Of a stretch of 64,000 nt of DNA, positions 1 to 13,100 are shown in pieces (the stretch's first letter is position 1; every line of letters starts with the position of its first letter). This DNA comes from Chelydra serpentina (lineage: Eukaryota; Chordata; Testudines; Chelydridae), in assembly GCA_037349315.1 (NCBI GenBank), contig JBAIAC010000165.1, forward strand, positions 248,001 to 312,000, in the 5' to 3' direction. Below the pieces are notes generated by a model that had not been told where the DNA came from, searched no databases, and saw nothing but the letters and a program-made list of their open reading frames with translations. The translations under genes were made by a program, and so were the position numbers.

Positions 1-400
1 TGCTGGCGGGGCGGCACCGCTGCCCGTCCTGGTGCTCTGGGTGGTGACTAGCGCCACCAGCACTCCAGGCAGTACGGTAAGAGGGCAGGGGAATTGGGGG
101 CCAGGGGGGGTGGGGAACAGGGGGGTTGAATGGGGGCAGGGGTCCTGGGGGGGCAGTCAGGAATGAGAGGATGGGGTGGCAGGGGGCCATCGGGTGGGGA
201 GTTCCAGGGGTGGTCAGGAGATAGGGAGGACCACCAGGGGGTGCTGGTTGGAAGGCACAGCCTCCCCTAACCGACCCTCCATACAATTTCGGATGTGGCC
301 CTCAGGCCAAAAGGTTTGCCCGCCCCTGCTTTAGAGCCCCCACAGCTCTACAATCCCCACGTCCCCACCTTGCCCAGCAGCCCCGAGCCCCTGTACTCAC

Positions 401-2802
401 GGGTCACGGCAGCAGTGTGGCGGGACCCACAGCTGACCTTGCTGACCTCTGACCCCTCCGGTAGATCCAGCAAAGCAGGGAAGGCCTGGATTGAGATGAA
501 GTCGACTGCTTCAGCACCCGGTGCTGGCTCGCGATTGACCGATTTCAGCTCCGCCTCGCCTGGAAAACGGATTCAAAAGCCAACTGAGGTGGTGGGGCCG
601 GAGAGCAAGGAAGACGTGGGCCTCTGTTGGCTGAGGAGGGTCTGACCCTCCAAAATGCAAGTGTGTTGCGAGGGGATTTCCCTCACCCGTGCACAGGGCA
701 GGCTGGAGCTACCCCTCTGAAAAGCATGGGGCCTCCAGGGGCTCAGCAACGGCCTTTTGCTGAAATGTCCCCAAATGCCTCACCTGGGAGCAGCCACGGG
801 GAAGGCAAGTTGCCATAAGGACCAAGAAAGGCCAATACCAGCTTCGGGCACCAGCAGCTCTCTGACCCTCCACCCCAGCCAGGGCTCAACCTTCAACGGC
901 CTAAGGGCAGCCTTCGGCCCGTGCCAGGGTTCCTCACCTGCACCTGCACCGGCTTCCTCAGGCTGGGAGACAGAGGCTGGGGCTGGTGGCCTTGTTTCTG
1001 CCAGTGCTTTGGAGGGCAATGCCAGCTGGCCTGACTCGTTCCAGCCCCAGACATAGAGATCACCTCCCTCTGGAAGAGAGAGAGCAGCCAGAGCCGAGAA
1101 CAGGATTGGGAACAACGTGTTTCTGTGGGAGCAGCCAGAGCTCCTGGGCCCTCCCCGCTAGAACGTGTGTAGCTGCAGAGTCTCCCCCAGGAGCTAATCC
1201 ACCACCACCCCTCAAGTAGTTCAGGGGGGGCTGCTGCACTTTGGCTCAGCCGAGCATTCCCCAGGAGCTGGCCTATAAACAGCACCACCTCCCCCTCCCC
1301 CATCATGACCAAGACCCCCTTGGCACCAGCTCTCCCCCTTTCAGCCACCCTGACCAAGCCCCCACCCTGTCGCTGCCGTTCCACCCCACGGCCCTTACCG
1401 CTGACACTGACAGAATGCCAGCCTCCAGCCGCCACGTCCCCCATGGGCACGCCGTGCAAGGCCTCCACGCGCCGGGGCTCCCGCACGGGCTCCAGCCCCC
1501 CGTGCCCCAGCTGCCCATGTCTGCAGGGAACACAAGCAAGACATGGCACAATGCCTGCCCCTTCCCCACAGCAACCCCCTCCCCACAGAGACCAGCCCCC
1601 CTTCCCCACAGCAACCCCCTCCCTATAGCGACCAGCCCCCTTCCCCACAGCAACCCCCTCCCCACAGAGACCAGCCCCCCTTCCCCACAGCAACCCCCTC
1701 CCTATAGCGACCAGCCCCCCTTCCCCACAGCAACCCCCTCCCTATAGAGACCAGCGCCCAAGCCCCCCTTCCCCACAGCAACCCCCCTCCCCATAGGGCC
1801 CAGCGCCCCAGCCCCCCTTCCCCACAGCAACCCCCTCCCTATAGAGACCAGCGCCCCCTCCCCATAGGGACCAGCGCCCCAGCCCCCCTTCCCCACAGCA
1901 ACCCCCTCCCTATAGAGACCAGCCCCCCTTCCCCACAGCAACCCCCTCCCTATAGAGACCAGCGCCCCAGCCCCCCTTCCCCACAGCAACCCCCCTCCCC
2001 ATAGAGACCAGCGCCCCAGCCCCCCTTCCCCACAGCAACCCCCTCCCCATAGAGACCAGCGCCCCAGCCCCCCTTCCCCACAGCAACCCCCCTCCCCATA
2101 GGGCCCAGCCCACCCCCGTGCGCGCTCCGCTGCCGGCTCCCTCCGCACGCACCTGCCGGCGCCCCAGGTGTAGACGGTCCCGGCGGGGCCCAGCAGCGCC
2201 GCGTGCTCGTGGCCCAGCACCAGCTTCCGGGCCCGCAGCGCCGGCGGCAGCGGGCGGAGGAAGGGCGGCCGCGGGGTCACGTAGCCGCCGGGGGCCAGGG
2301 GCAGGGGCCCGGCCGCCTCCCCGGGGAGCAGCCGCCGCCGCCAGGCGAGTCCCCCGGGCCGCGCCCAGGCCTCCAGCGCCGCCCCGCGCAGCAGCAGCAC
2401 GTGGCTCTCCGAGGGGAGCAGGTCCCGGCAGCGCCCGGGCAGCGGCCCCGCCGGCCACCCCCGCAGCGCCAGGCGGCCGCGCCCTGCGGAGAGAGCGGTC
2501 AGGGGGGGGCTGGTGCCGGGGCAGGAGGGGGGAGCGGTACCGGGGGGGGGGCGGTACCGGGGCAGGAGCGGTATCGGGGGGGGGCGGTACCGGGGGGGGG
2601 GCGGTACTGGGGCAGGAGGGGGGGGCGGTACCCCCCCCCCGCGGGTCTCACCCGTCACCAGGCCCGTGTAGCTCCACGCGGGCCGCACCGCGCGGATCCC
2701 GCCCGGCTCCGGCTCCACCCGCCGGGCCTCGCCGGACGGCGGCTCCGCGAAGCCCCGGAACCCGAAAACGAACCAGCCGCGCTGGGGACCCGGTTCCGCC
2801 AT
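401..2802 (-). CDS. RCCD1: RCC1 domain-containing protein 1 (3' end off window)
   Basis: RCCD1 is an RCC1-repeat protein; in mammals it partners the histone demethylase KDM8 in chromatin and chromosome stability (known). Five coding exons are visible: 2652-2802, 2153-2483, 1399-1520, 938-1069 and 401-559; GT-AG borders and phases agree throughout. The start is the ATG at 2800-2802 ([15 protein letters not shown]), which matches the human N-terminus; an upstream in-frame TTG is not the start. Exon 2 ends in a VYTWGAGR repeat, exon 3 carries HGQLGHG and AAGGWHSV, exon 4 [17 protein letters not shown], and exon 5 FPALLDLP and SCGSRHTA, all hallmarks of the RCC1-like propeller. The final exon (the ELYTWGWGKYGQLGH part in mammals) is absent and must lie beyond position 1. 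Intron 1 is G-rich and intron 2 is largely a minisatellite. It lies in tandem downstream of UNC45A, about 1.4 kb away, as in mammals. Confidence 0.93.
1557..2104. repeat. minisatellite in RCCD1 intron 2
   Basis: About a dozen head-to-tail copies of a 36-45 bp C-rich unit built from CCCCTTCCCCACAGCAACCC and CTCCCTATAGAGACCAGCG. Long open frames across it on both strands are a product of the stop-poor repeat, not genes. Confidence 0.9.
2496..2640. repeat. G-rich simple repeat in RCCD1 intron 1
   Basis: Alternating CGGTACCGGGG units and runs of 6-9 G fill most of this short intron. The many G-runs on one strand could form G-quadruplexes (inference). Confidence 0.75.
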
Positions 2803-2875
2803 CGCAGCCAATCACAGCGAGCGGGAGCGACTTCCGGCCACAGGACGCGCCACCGCCCCGCCCCTTTTGCCAGAT
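2803..2875 (-). promoter_or_regulatory. probable RCCD1 core promoter
   Basis: Immediately upstream of the RCCD1 ATG are a CCAAT box (GCCAAT at 2807-2812 on the plus strand), an ETS-type site (ACTTCCGG at 2830-2837, CCGGAAGT on the gene strand) and GC boxes (CCGCCCCGCCCC near 2853-2864). This is a typical TATA-less housekeeping promoter. The transcription start itself cannot be read. Confidence 0.6.
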
Positions 2876-4186
2876 GGGGAAACTGAGGCCAAGTCTCCCC
2901 CCCGCTCCCCCAACGATGTAGGTGACGTGCGACCCAGGCGCTGTTCAGCCCCAAACAAACCCACTGCAGCATGGAGGCCACCTCACCCCAGATCTGGGCC
3001 AGCTCTGACCCCTAGCATAGGGGGAGCCGAGCCCAGCCCCTCTAACCCCCGCCCCCCACGCACACACACACACCTGCCCATCTCTCCCACCTCCCCCCAC
3101 CCCGGGCCAGCTCCACTAGCTCGTTCCCCTCCCTGTTGCAAAGATGGCCCTTTCACCCCCACCTGGCTCTAGCTTCAGCTCCCAGCCCCTCGCTGTGCGA
3201 CCCCCAGCCCAGAGCTGTTCCCCACCAGGAGCCAGTCCCACCCCCCTTAGTGCTTCACTTGGGTAAAGTCAATCCACGGGGCTTGGAGGTTGTGGTAAAA
3301 GGCGTTTTCCTTTATCACCATCCCCTGCCGTACAGGAGCAGAGGTAAATACAACGCGTGGGAGGTATTTGTCGGACAGGGACAGGGGAGAGAAGACAGCC
3401 AGACTTCGCCCTCGCGCCCCGCACCGACGACAAGCGGCGGCTCCTTTACAAGGCATTCAGCAGCACCCTAGAGCCAGATTGATGCAGGAGAGAAAGGGCT
3501 GCACCCCCCGCTCCCACCAGTCACTGAACAGCTGCATTCAGCCGGGGAGCAGCAGGACAGCACTGAGTGAGAGTACTGCCCCTCCACCCCAGACACCACC
3601 TAAACAGCAGCCAGCCCATCAGCCCAGAGCTGCGGGGACTGAAGAATGCCCCCTCTGCCCCTCCCTGCCAGGCCAGAGCAGAGCTGTGAGGGGCAGACCG
3701 CGTGGAGGAGGAGACAGACCCGTGTTAGGCACAAGAAGAGAGGTGCAGTCTGTCCCCCAGCACAGCATCCAGCTGCGCTGGGAGCACACGGCTTGGTGTT
3801 GCTCAGCCAGGCAGAGACGAGCACAGGATAGCTGCAGAGAACTCCCAGCAGAGGCGGTGAGGGGCGGCTGCCAGCCCCACGCTACACAAGAGTGTCAGGG
3901 GATGCTGCAGCAGCTGAGGAGTGCGGAGAAGAAACGTACCTGGGAGCACTGCAGAGCACCCCTGGCTCTAGCACACAGAGCACAGGCAGGCCCTGCCCGC
4001 GTACACTCTTCGGTTAAGACAAGATACAACAGGCAGGTTCAGCCCCCATTCCATTCCCTCCCCACCACGGCCGCCTGCACCCCAGGGGCTGCCTGCACCC
4101 CAGGGGCTCCAGCCTCCGCAGGCAGCGTGTCTCCCTGGCAGCAGCTGGGTGTGGTTGCGTGCACAGAGGAAGGAGAGCCCAGCCAG
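2876..4186. other. intergenic: RCCD1 upstream flank and UNC45A 3' UTR
   Basis: Between the RCCD1 promoter and the UNC45A stop codon. The right part must hold the UNC45A 3' UTR because the gene reads leftward. I found no clear AATAAA on the minus strand, no conserved reading frame and no RNA gene. Confidence 0.6.
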
Positions 4187-7100
4187 TCACTCTCCGTTCA
4201 CGTTGGGTTTGATCAGCCCGCATGCCACGGCCCGCGCCAGGCACTCCTTGGCAGCTTGCGCCACACGGGGCTTGTCGCTCTCCTCCTTGGCGAGTACGGA
4301 CAGGATCTCCAGCATCTCACTCTCCATGAGCTGGGCTGCAAGCTCCCGGTCTGCCGCCATCATGTTCAGCACGATCACTGCGCCGCGGTGCTGCAGCTCC
4401 ACACCGGGGCTGAGCAGCAGGGCCTGCAGGATCTCCAGCCAGTGAGCCGTCTGTAGGGAGACGGAGCCGCGCCCTGAGTCCCTGTATGGGCACAGAACCT
4501 GCACACCCCGGCTACTCTGGGAACAGAAAGCCCTGCCCTGAGTCCTGCTTCCTGGACAGACCCACAGACCAGCTGCTGCTGCCCCCTCTGGCACTCAGAC
4601 AGACCCCTCCCCTTCCCACAACATGCCAGACAGACGGAGCTGGCTGCCTGCCGCAGCCGGGACATGCCGCTCCTTCCTGCTCTGCCCTGCACCCGCCCCG
4701 GCTCCCCATGGGGCACCCGCCCCAGCCAGGAGGCCGCTGGGCTGGATCACCCTTCCAGCACTCCTTGCAAAGTCACAAGAGACCAATTCCACACCGAGAT
4801 CCCACCTTCTGTACCCCCTCCACAAAGCCAGCCGCCGCGGGGGTGGACCATGCAGCAGCCCAGCTGGGGAAGGAGTCTGAGCAGGACAGAGCTCATTCCA
4901 TCCCTCCCGTGTCAGAGCGTAAGGGGGGCGGAGGCATTCTCACCACTTGGGGGATCTTCCCGCAGATCTGGGGCAGCAGCGAGGTCAGCATGGCCAAGGT
5001 GCCGGAGGCTGCTCGGCGCAACTTCTCGTCGTCCTCCCCACTGTACAGAACCAGCAGCTTCAGCCGGTCGCTGCCCTCGGCCAGGAAGAGCTCCTGCACC
5101 TGCAAGCCAGAGCCCGACAGGGGAGTGCCCTCCTGCCAGAGGGCAGCCCCTTCCCCTGCCCGCCGGCCCTGCCCGCCCCACGCCCTGCCCGCCCCACGCC
5201 CTGCCCGCCGGCCCTGCCTGCCCCACGCCCTGCCCGCCGGCCCTGCCCGCCCCACGCCCTGCCCCACGCCCTGCCCGCCCCACGCCCTGCCCGCCGGCCC
5301 TGCCTGCCCCACGCCCTGCCCGCCGGCCCTGCCTGCCCCACGCCCTGCCCCACGCCCTGCCCGCCGGCCCTCACCTCCGTGCTCATGGCCATGTTGCACA
5401 TACACTCGGTGGCAGCCAGGCGCAGTAGCTCATGCTCCTCAAACATGTAGCCCTCGATCATGGGCACCGCTTTCTCCTTCAGGATCTTCTGCCTGCAACA
5501 AGGCACAAGTGAGCGGCCGGGGCACGGCGGCTTTAGCGCTGGGTGGGAGGGTCTCCTAGCAGCAGGGACCCCCTTTGACTGCCAGGCCCGATGCAGCTCC
5601 TCCTACCTCAGCCTCTCGCTGATCCCGGCCAGATTGGTCAACGCCATCAGCCCCTCGAAGTTCTCCAGGCCCGTGCGGTGCAGCTGCAGGAGACTCACCA
5701 GGGGTCTGACCACCTCGTAGATCTAGGGAGCAAGGCAGCAGGGCTCAGGCCGTGGTTGCAGAACCCCCAGACACCCCACGTTGCAGGAACTCCCCCGCGG
5801 GGGCAGCAGACCCGGCACCAAGAGCAGCTCAGACTCAGCCGACATGAGTCGCTGCCCCCCTCGGGGAGGAGCAGCCGTGAGACCCCTGCCCTCCCCGAGC
5901 CCCCCAGCAGGAAGAAAGTCCCAGGTGAAAACTCTGCCCGTGTGTGGGCTGCTGGGGCAGCCCCTCCGCCCCCAGCACGGCACCCGCCGGGCTGCACTGA
6001 CCCGCTCTCCGGGGAACGCCATCTCGGGGTTGGAGGTGATGGTGATCTTCGCCAGCGCCTGCGCTGCCTTGGCCTGCCCCACCTCGGTACCCTCCAGGGA
6101 CAGCGGGATGAGCGCCTGCGGGGCCAGGACGGTCAGTACCAGAGCCAGGGCCTAGCTCGCCCTCCCCACACCCAGCTCGCCCACAGAGCGCGCAAGGAAA
6201 GCAGCTCCCCCGGCTCCCTAGTGAGAGCCCCAGCCCAGGGACTCTGCCAGACCCACATGCTTAGGGCCTTTGGCAGAAACCCCCAACCCCCGCAGGGCCA
6301 TTCGCTTCCCTCCCACCTCGGGCTATGCACCCAGCCCACCGGGGGGCGCTGTACTGAGACTGGAGCCCTGGCATCTCACCTTTCCCCCTCCCTGGGCCAC
6401 CACGCTGCCTCTGTCCGCTGCTTCCTCCACCGCGGCCAGGAACACCCTGGGGGCAAAGCCGCAGTCAGCGCGAGCGCCCTCGCCAGGGTGCAGATCCAGG
6501 CTCATACCCTGGGGCTCCCCGCGCTGGGCAGGCCCCCCCATGCACAGGGGAACCCAGAACCCACGGTCCAGCTGGCGGCCAGCCACCGCCCGCGGGCACA
6601 GCCTCACCTGGAGATCAGCTCCCGGCAGGAGTTGGTCAGCGCCGGGTTCTCACTCTTCGCCATGCAGGTGAGAGCGGACACCACGCCAGCAGCCAGCAGC
6701 TTCTGCACCCGCCGCCTCACCCAGCCTGGCTCATCCTGTGCGGGGAATGAGAGCTACGCAGTGCACACAGGCTCTGCCCTCCCCCCGGCCCCCCGCCCCA
6801 GGCCCTCCCGCCGGCCCCCCCGCCCCAGGCCCTCTCCCCCGCCAACACCCAGGGCCCCAGCGCTGCACGGGCCACACTGCCAGGCTCTGGCAGGATGCAG
6901 AAATCCCGGGGCGCAGCCCAGCCCCTCTCCTGACCTTGGGGTGCTGCTCTGGGACGTGCTGCTTGGCGTACTTGGCCAGCTCCAGCATCTGGGGGTCTGG
7001 CTCCTCGCGGTCGTAGCTGTTGGTGCAGTTCACCAGCGTCGAGGCCACTGCGAAGAGCACACTCCTGTCCTCGGACTGCGGGAACAGCGGGGGGCTCAGC

Positions 7101-10100
7101 AAACCCTGGGATTCACCGCGAGCCGGCTGGCACCGACTGCAAGCAGCTCCCAGTTCTGCCCCACTGAGCAACGGCCCCTCCCACGGGCTATCCTGACACC
7201 GACACAGCCCCCCCCACACACACCTGCCCCCAGCGCTGCCCCAGCAGCAGCATCACCTTGGCCAGCTGGAACATGGCCTGCACAGCCGCCTGGTCCTCCA
7301 CAAACTCCTCCTTGACATCCGCGTCGAAGGTGAGGTAGGCCAGGCCCTCCACTGCCCAGCGCCGCGTGCCCGCATCGATCGCCTCGTTACACAGCCACCT
7401 GCGGGAGGGGAGCAGCCATGAGCCTGCGCCGGCAGCCCACTGGGAGCTGGGTGGTACAGGATTCACCTGGGCACCCGCCCTCAGACGCTCCCCCGCCCCC
7501 CGGACGCTGCCCCAGGCCCTCACTTGCGGCACTGCTTGGCCAGTTTCAGGGTGGAGCCCTCGGCGAACTGCTTCATGCTGAAATCGGTGCCTCCGGCAGA
7601 GCCCAGCTTGCAGAGCCCCTGCAGCAAAGAACAGCCCATCAGGCCAGCCCCTCCCTGTCCCCAGCATGCTGGGGGGACCGCGCCCCCCCCCCCCCCCCCA
7701 AGGGCGTCTGCAGACCTGCCATGTGCCCTGCAGCCCCTGAGCGCTTCCAGCCCCACGTGCTACCCTCAGGGGCAGCCCCCTCGCCGGGCTCCTCACCACC
7801 AAGGCCCGGATGCGGATGCTGTCCCTCCCGCTGCACTTGTAGATGTTCTTGAGTAGGGTCACCCCGTTGGCCGTGATGAAAGACGCCCGCTTGGCCTTGT
7901 CAGCGGCATGGATCAGAGCCTCCACGGCCACCAGCTGGTCAACCTCTCGCACGGAGGCACACAGAGCCAGCACGCTCTCCATGATCCCCTCCAGCTCCAG
8001 CGCCTGGTTCCCAGCCTCCGAGGGGCCCTGCAGCAGGCACGACACCGTCTGGATGGCACGCAGCTTCCCAGCCAACCCATGCCCCTCAAACCAGCTCCTG
8101 GAGGGGAAGAGCAGCAAGAACGGCTAACCCTGCCCGGGGGCACCAGCCGCAGCCTCCACCCGCCCTGCAGGCCCAGCTCATCTCACCCCCACGAACAGCA
8201 AGGCCTGGAGCCCCCTTCCTCCGTGAGCTGCCGATCCCTGCGGGCACGGGAGCCGGGAGCATTCCTGCAGGGGTCAGGGAAGGGCCTGGCCGAGGAGAGC
8301 TGGCGCCCAGGCTGTGCCCAGGGCATGGGGCCGCTCCTCACCTGACATAGTCGTCGCACAGCCGGTGAAAGTTCTCCCTCTCGGCGTCGCACTTCAGGTC
8401 ACCGTAGAGCTTGCTCAGCAGGACGGCGGCGCTCATCCGGCTGTTCTCCGTCGCAGGCAGGCTGCCGGGGGCCTCGCACACCGTGCCCCCCACCTCCAGG
8501 ATCTTCTTCAGGCCTGCAAGGGCAGGGCGCTCAGCCGCTGCGCTCAGCAGCAGGCTCACGAGCTCTCGGAGCAGGCGGCTGAGCGAGGGACCCATGCCAG
8601 CGCAGGCGTGGCTGGGGGTGCTCTGAGCGGCTCTTACCCTGGTCGATGACCCAGAGGGTCAGGCTGTTGTTGGGCTCACGCAGCGATTTCCGTGGCACCA
8701 CTTTGATCAGGAGGTTGAGGGTGTTGTCGCGGCCGTGGGCCGAGGCCCCCTCCCGGGTCAGCATTTCCAAGAGGTGCCCGATCAGCAGCTTCAGCTCCTT
8801 CGAGGGATCTGGCAGACAGCAAACGGAGAACGTCAGTGCCCCCCACGCCCAGCACCTGGCCCCCTCATGGGCAGCTGGGAGCACTGCGTGGGGCTGGATG
8901 AGGGGGCTCCTGCCTCTTGCTCCCTAGGACAGTGGGGCCAGCCTGGCGGAGACGCGGCTGGGCTCATGGCAGGAAATGGGGAGATGAGGCACAGAGCCCA
9001 GGGTAGCCCAATCACAGCCTCCTTCTCCATCCCTCCCATCACAGAACGGGCCCCCACAAAGTTGCCTGGCACCAGGGAACTCCAGAGAGGCTGGTGCCAG
9101 GCGACCCACCACCTGCCACCGGAAATCCAGGGACACGGGGTAAGGTCTGGCCAGGACATGGCCTCTCTGGCACGTGCCACTGAGCAGAGAGAAGGGGTCA
9201 CTCACCCAGCACAAGGGCTTCCTCCTTGCCGCGGAAGTCCCTCTGCAGCCCCTCCTTCAGCGCGTCGAACATGACCTGCAGCAGGTTACAGGCCGCCAGA
9301 GACAGCTGCTCGCGCTCCACTCCCAGCATGGCCGAGACGCGTGGCGCCCCCAGCTCAGCGAGGATGGCCATGGTCTGTGAGCACAGGGGAGCAGCCTGCT
9401 AGAAGATTGCTGAGAAGCCCCGAGCCCGCCCAGCCCCGCCCCTTCACCACACACTGGGCTCCAGCAAGTCCCAGCTGCCCTGCCCAGAGACCCAGCACTG
9501 CCTGCCTGGGCCAGGAGCCCGCAACCCCAAACGCTCTCGGGCGAGCGCTAACCACCCTGGCAGAGGGAAGGGAGAGATCTTGCGGGCTAGACAGCAGGGT
9601 GGGGACAGACGGGCCCAGCACCATGGAGCTGGCCCTGCGGGAGATGGGCTGCGGAGTCAGCGCCAGAGGAGAGCAAGGCAGGAAGAGGCTTCACGCCAGC
9701 ACAATGCAGATCAGCACTGACAGCCCCCCCTTGCTGCAGTCCTTGACCCCAGCTACAGAGGTGGAGCCGGGCAGGCTCCTCTCTCCCACCATAGCCCACA
9801 CAGGGAGCTGGAGCCCCGGCCAGGCCGGGCAGCAGGGCCCCGGTTACTGCACAGCAGCGTCAGTAACTGCAGGCCGCAACCCCCAGGGGGAATCTCCCAC
9901 CAGCACCCCCTGCAACCCAACCCGCTGGTCCCGTGCGGGGCACACGTCTGCATGGGGCACAGGCCCCAAGCCGTGGGAGCAGCCCACACCTACCCGCGAC
10001 CGGTGCCCGGAGCACAGGCCAGCCAGGGTGCGCAGAGCCGCCAGCATCGCGTCCTCTCTGCCCGTGTCCAGCAAGTGCAGCAGCAGCCGCACGCCGTCAC

Positions 10101-13100
10101 TCTGGAAGATCTTCTCCGCCCCGGCCTCTTCCCGGGCCAGGACAATCAGGTTCTGCGCTGCCTGGGAGACAGGAGTCGTGTGCAGGCTGGCAAGCCGCAC
10201 TCAGCAGGAGCGGCCATGGGGCTGGGCACAAGCCAGGGAAGGAGCCCAGGGAGCGAGGAACCTCACTAGCACCAGCACGCAGGACACCAAGGGGTCCCGG
10301 GTGGGATCACTGCCCGGGCAGCCAGCGAGACGCGCCCCCTTGGCTTTCAGCAGCTCAGACCTGCCAAGCCGGAGCCTCCTGCTCCTGCAGTGGGAACATG
10401 AGTCCCCGTGTGCAGAGCCACAACGGCCTGTCCCCCACCCCACAGCTCATGCCTTAGTGAGCAGCATCCGCCTGGGGACTGGAACCCCCCGCCCCCGTCA
10501 GCGCCTGTCCGGCTACTCCAGCTCCCCCCCATAATTCCCCCCAGCTCCCCGTCCAGACAGTCCCCCTCCCCCACCACATTCCCTCCCGTCAGCGCCTGCC
10601 CAGCCACGCCAGACCTCGCCCTGTGGCTGCTCAGAGTTGGTACCTTCTGTTTTTTGTCTGTGTCCGTCTCTTTTGGGTCCAGTAAGATCTGAAACATCTG
10701 CTCTACTTTGGAGTCCGTGCAGGACATGAGCTTCATCTGAGACAGACGGAGGGACAGGTTAGCGACAGCCTCTATCACCCTGCAGTGGGAGTCCAGCCTC
10801 GGCCTGCAGATGGGCCAGTGACCTGGGCTGCGAGCAGCAAGGCCTCTCAGAGGCCGACACAGTGCTGGGAACGTTGGCCCGCCAGAGCCCTCGCCCAGGC
10901 CTTGCTGCGGCTCGGCTGGAGCTCACCTTATAGAATCATAGAATCTCAGGGTTGGAAGGGACCTCAGGAGGTCATCTAGTCCAACCCCCTGCTCAAAGCA
11001 CGACCAACCCCAACTCAATCATCCCAGCCAGGGCTTTGTCAAGCCTGACCTTAAAAACCTCTAAGGAAGGAGATTCCACCACCTCCCTAGGTAACCCATT
11101 CCAGTGCTTCACCACCCTACTAGTGAAAAAGGTTTTCCTAATATCCAACCTAAACCTCCCCCTCTGCAACTTGAGACCATTACTCCTTGTTCTGTCATCT
11201 TCTACCACTGAGAACAGTCTAGATTCATCCTCTTTGGAACCCCCTTTCAGGTAGTTGAAAGCAGCTATCAAATCCCCCCTCACTCTTCTCTTCTGCAGGC
11301 TAAACAATCCCAGTTCCCTCAGCCTCTCCTCATAAGTCATGTGCTCCAGCCCCCTAATCATTTTTGTTGCCCTCCGTTGGACTCTTCCCAATTTATCCAC
11401 ATCCTTCTTGTAGTGTGGGGCCCAAAACTGGACACAGTACTCCAAATGAGGCCTCACCAGTGCCGAATAGAGGGGAATGATCACGTCCCTCGATCTGCTG
11501 GAAATGCCCCTACTTATACAGCCCAAAATGCCGTTAGCCTTCTTGGCAACAAGGGCACACTGTTGACTCATATTCAGCTTTTCGTCCACCGTAACCCCCA
11601 GGTCCTTTTCTGCAGAACTGCTGCCCAGCCATTCGGTCCCCAGTCTGTAGCAGTGCATGGGATTCTTCCGTCCTAAGTGCAGGACTCTGCACTTGTCCTT
11701 GTTGAACCTCATCAGATTTCTTTTGGTCCAATCCTCTAATTTGTCTAGGTCCCTCTGTATCCTGTCCCTACCCTCCAGCGTATCAACCACTCCTCCCAGT
11801 TTAGTGTCATCTAACCTTCTCCTCCATGCTGCTCCCCAGGTCATGCAATGCCTCCTGGAAGGCCTTGTTCTTGGGCTCCAGGCTCGCACATCTGCGCAGG
11901 TCGTAGACTGCCTGGTCCAGGCGGCCCAGCTTCTGCAGCGCCTGGCTGCGGCGGAACAGCGCCTTCACGTCGTGGCCATCGGCTTCGATGGCTAAGCAGA
12001 GACCAGAACAGAGTCAGAGGGGGCCTTTGGGCCCGCTCCCCCTACCCCCAACTGGAGAAACAGCCAACTGACCGACACCCCCGCTCTGCCGTACCTTTAG
12101 ACGCATCAGCTTCTGCCTTGGCATAATCTTCCTGCAAAGAAGGGAGCCGGGTGAGAGAGGTGGGTCGCCATGGTGTTAGAAGCCCAGGACTGCCGGGCTG
12201 GGTCCCACTAGCCCCCAGGCCTGTCGTGGACATGGGAGGTGCTAAAAGCCCAGATCAGAGGAGGAGAGACTGACCTGTCCACAGGGGGAGGTTCCTGGAT
12301 TTTCGGACACCACTGAGCAGATGTTTCCGAGGAGTTGCCATGGAGACAGATCTCCAGCTGCTCAGCCCACCCTGCCCCGGGCATCCCTCCTCAGACCAGA
12401 CCAGCGCCATGGGCCCTGCTAGCCTCACAATGCAGGAATCGCCTTCCCCAGGCCCACCAAACTCCCACTGCCAAGGTGCCACCGGCTCCGGGGGCTCAAC
12501 CCACATCCCAGCCACACAATCACTGGTGCCACCCCTCCTGCCCAGAGCAGCTCCGGGCTCCCTGGGGACAGGGGACACACGTTGTGTAAGAGCAGATGAG
12601 GAGGAACCCGAAACATGGGGCGTCACAGCAGCCTGCTGGGCCAGAGAGCCCCCCGTGCCTGGACGCATTCCAGAGACCTTCCAGAGGGTGCAGAGGTGAC
12701 TCCCGGAGCCCAGCGAGGGCAGTTGGAACCAGTCCCTGGCCAGGGTCACGCTTGTCACGGCCCAGCCTCCCTGCCACTCCCGCTGGCAGAGGCATGAGGC
12801 TCCAGAGCCAGGGCAGGCACCAGGCGAACGCTCACTAGCCCTTCGAGCCCAGGCGGGAGCCCGAGAGCCAGAGCAGGGAGGAGGCCAGCGGCTCAGGGGA
12901 TGGGAAAAGGCCCCTCGTATCGACCCGCCTAGGTCTCACCCTGCACCCATCACTCCACGGCCCAAGCGCCTCTTGCTTGCCTCTGATGCGCCCGGGCAAG
13001 GTGCCCTCCCCCCCGCGCCTGCCTGCCCAGGGATCCCCTGGCTCACCAGCTTCAGGTGGCAGGCGGCCCGGTTGCGGTGCAGCACGGCGCGCTCCGGGGG

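Noticed and set aside
2803..2811. RCCD1 start at 2811
   Set aside because: The codon at 2809-2811 is TTG; the first ATG (2800-2802) fits the known N-terminus.
10993..11889. A 298-codon frame read as a gene
   Set aside because: Most of it is the CR1 reverse-transcriptase C-terminus; only its first part overlaps UNC45A exon 4, in another frame.
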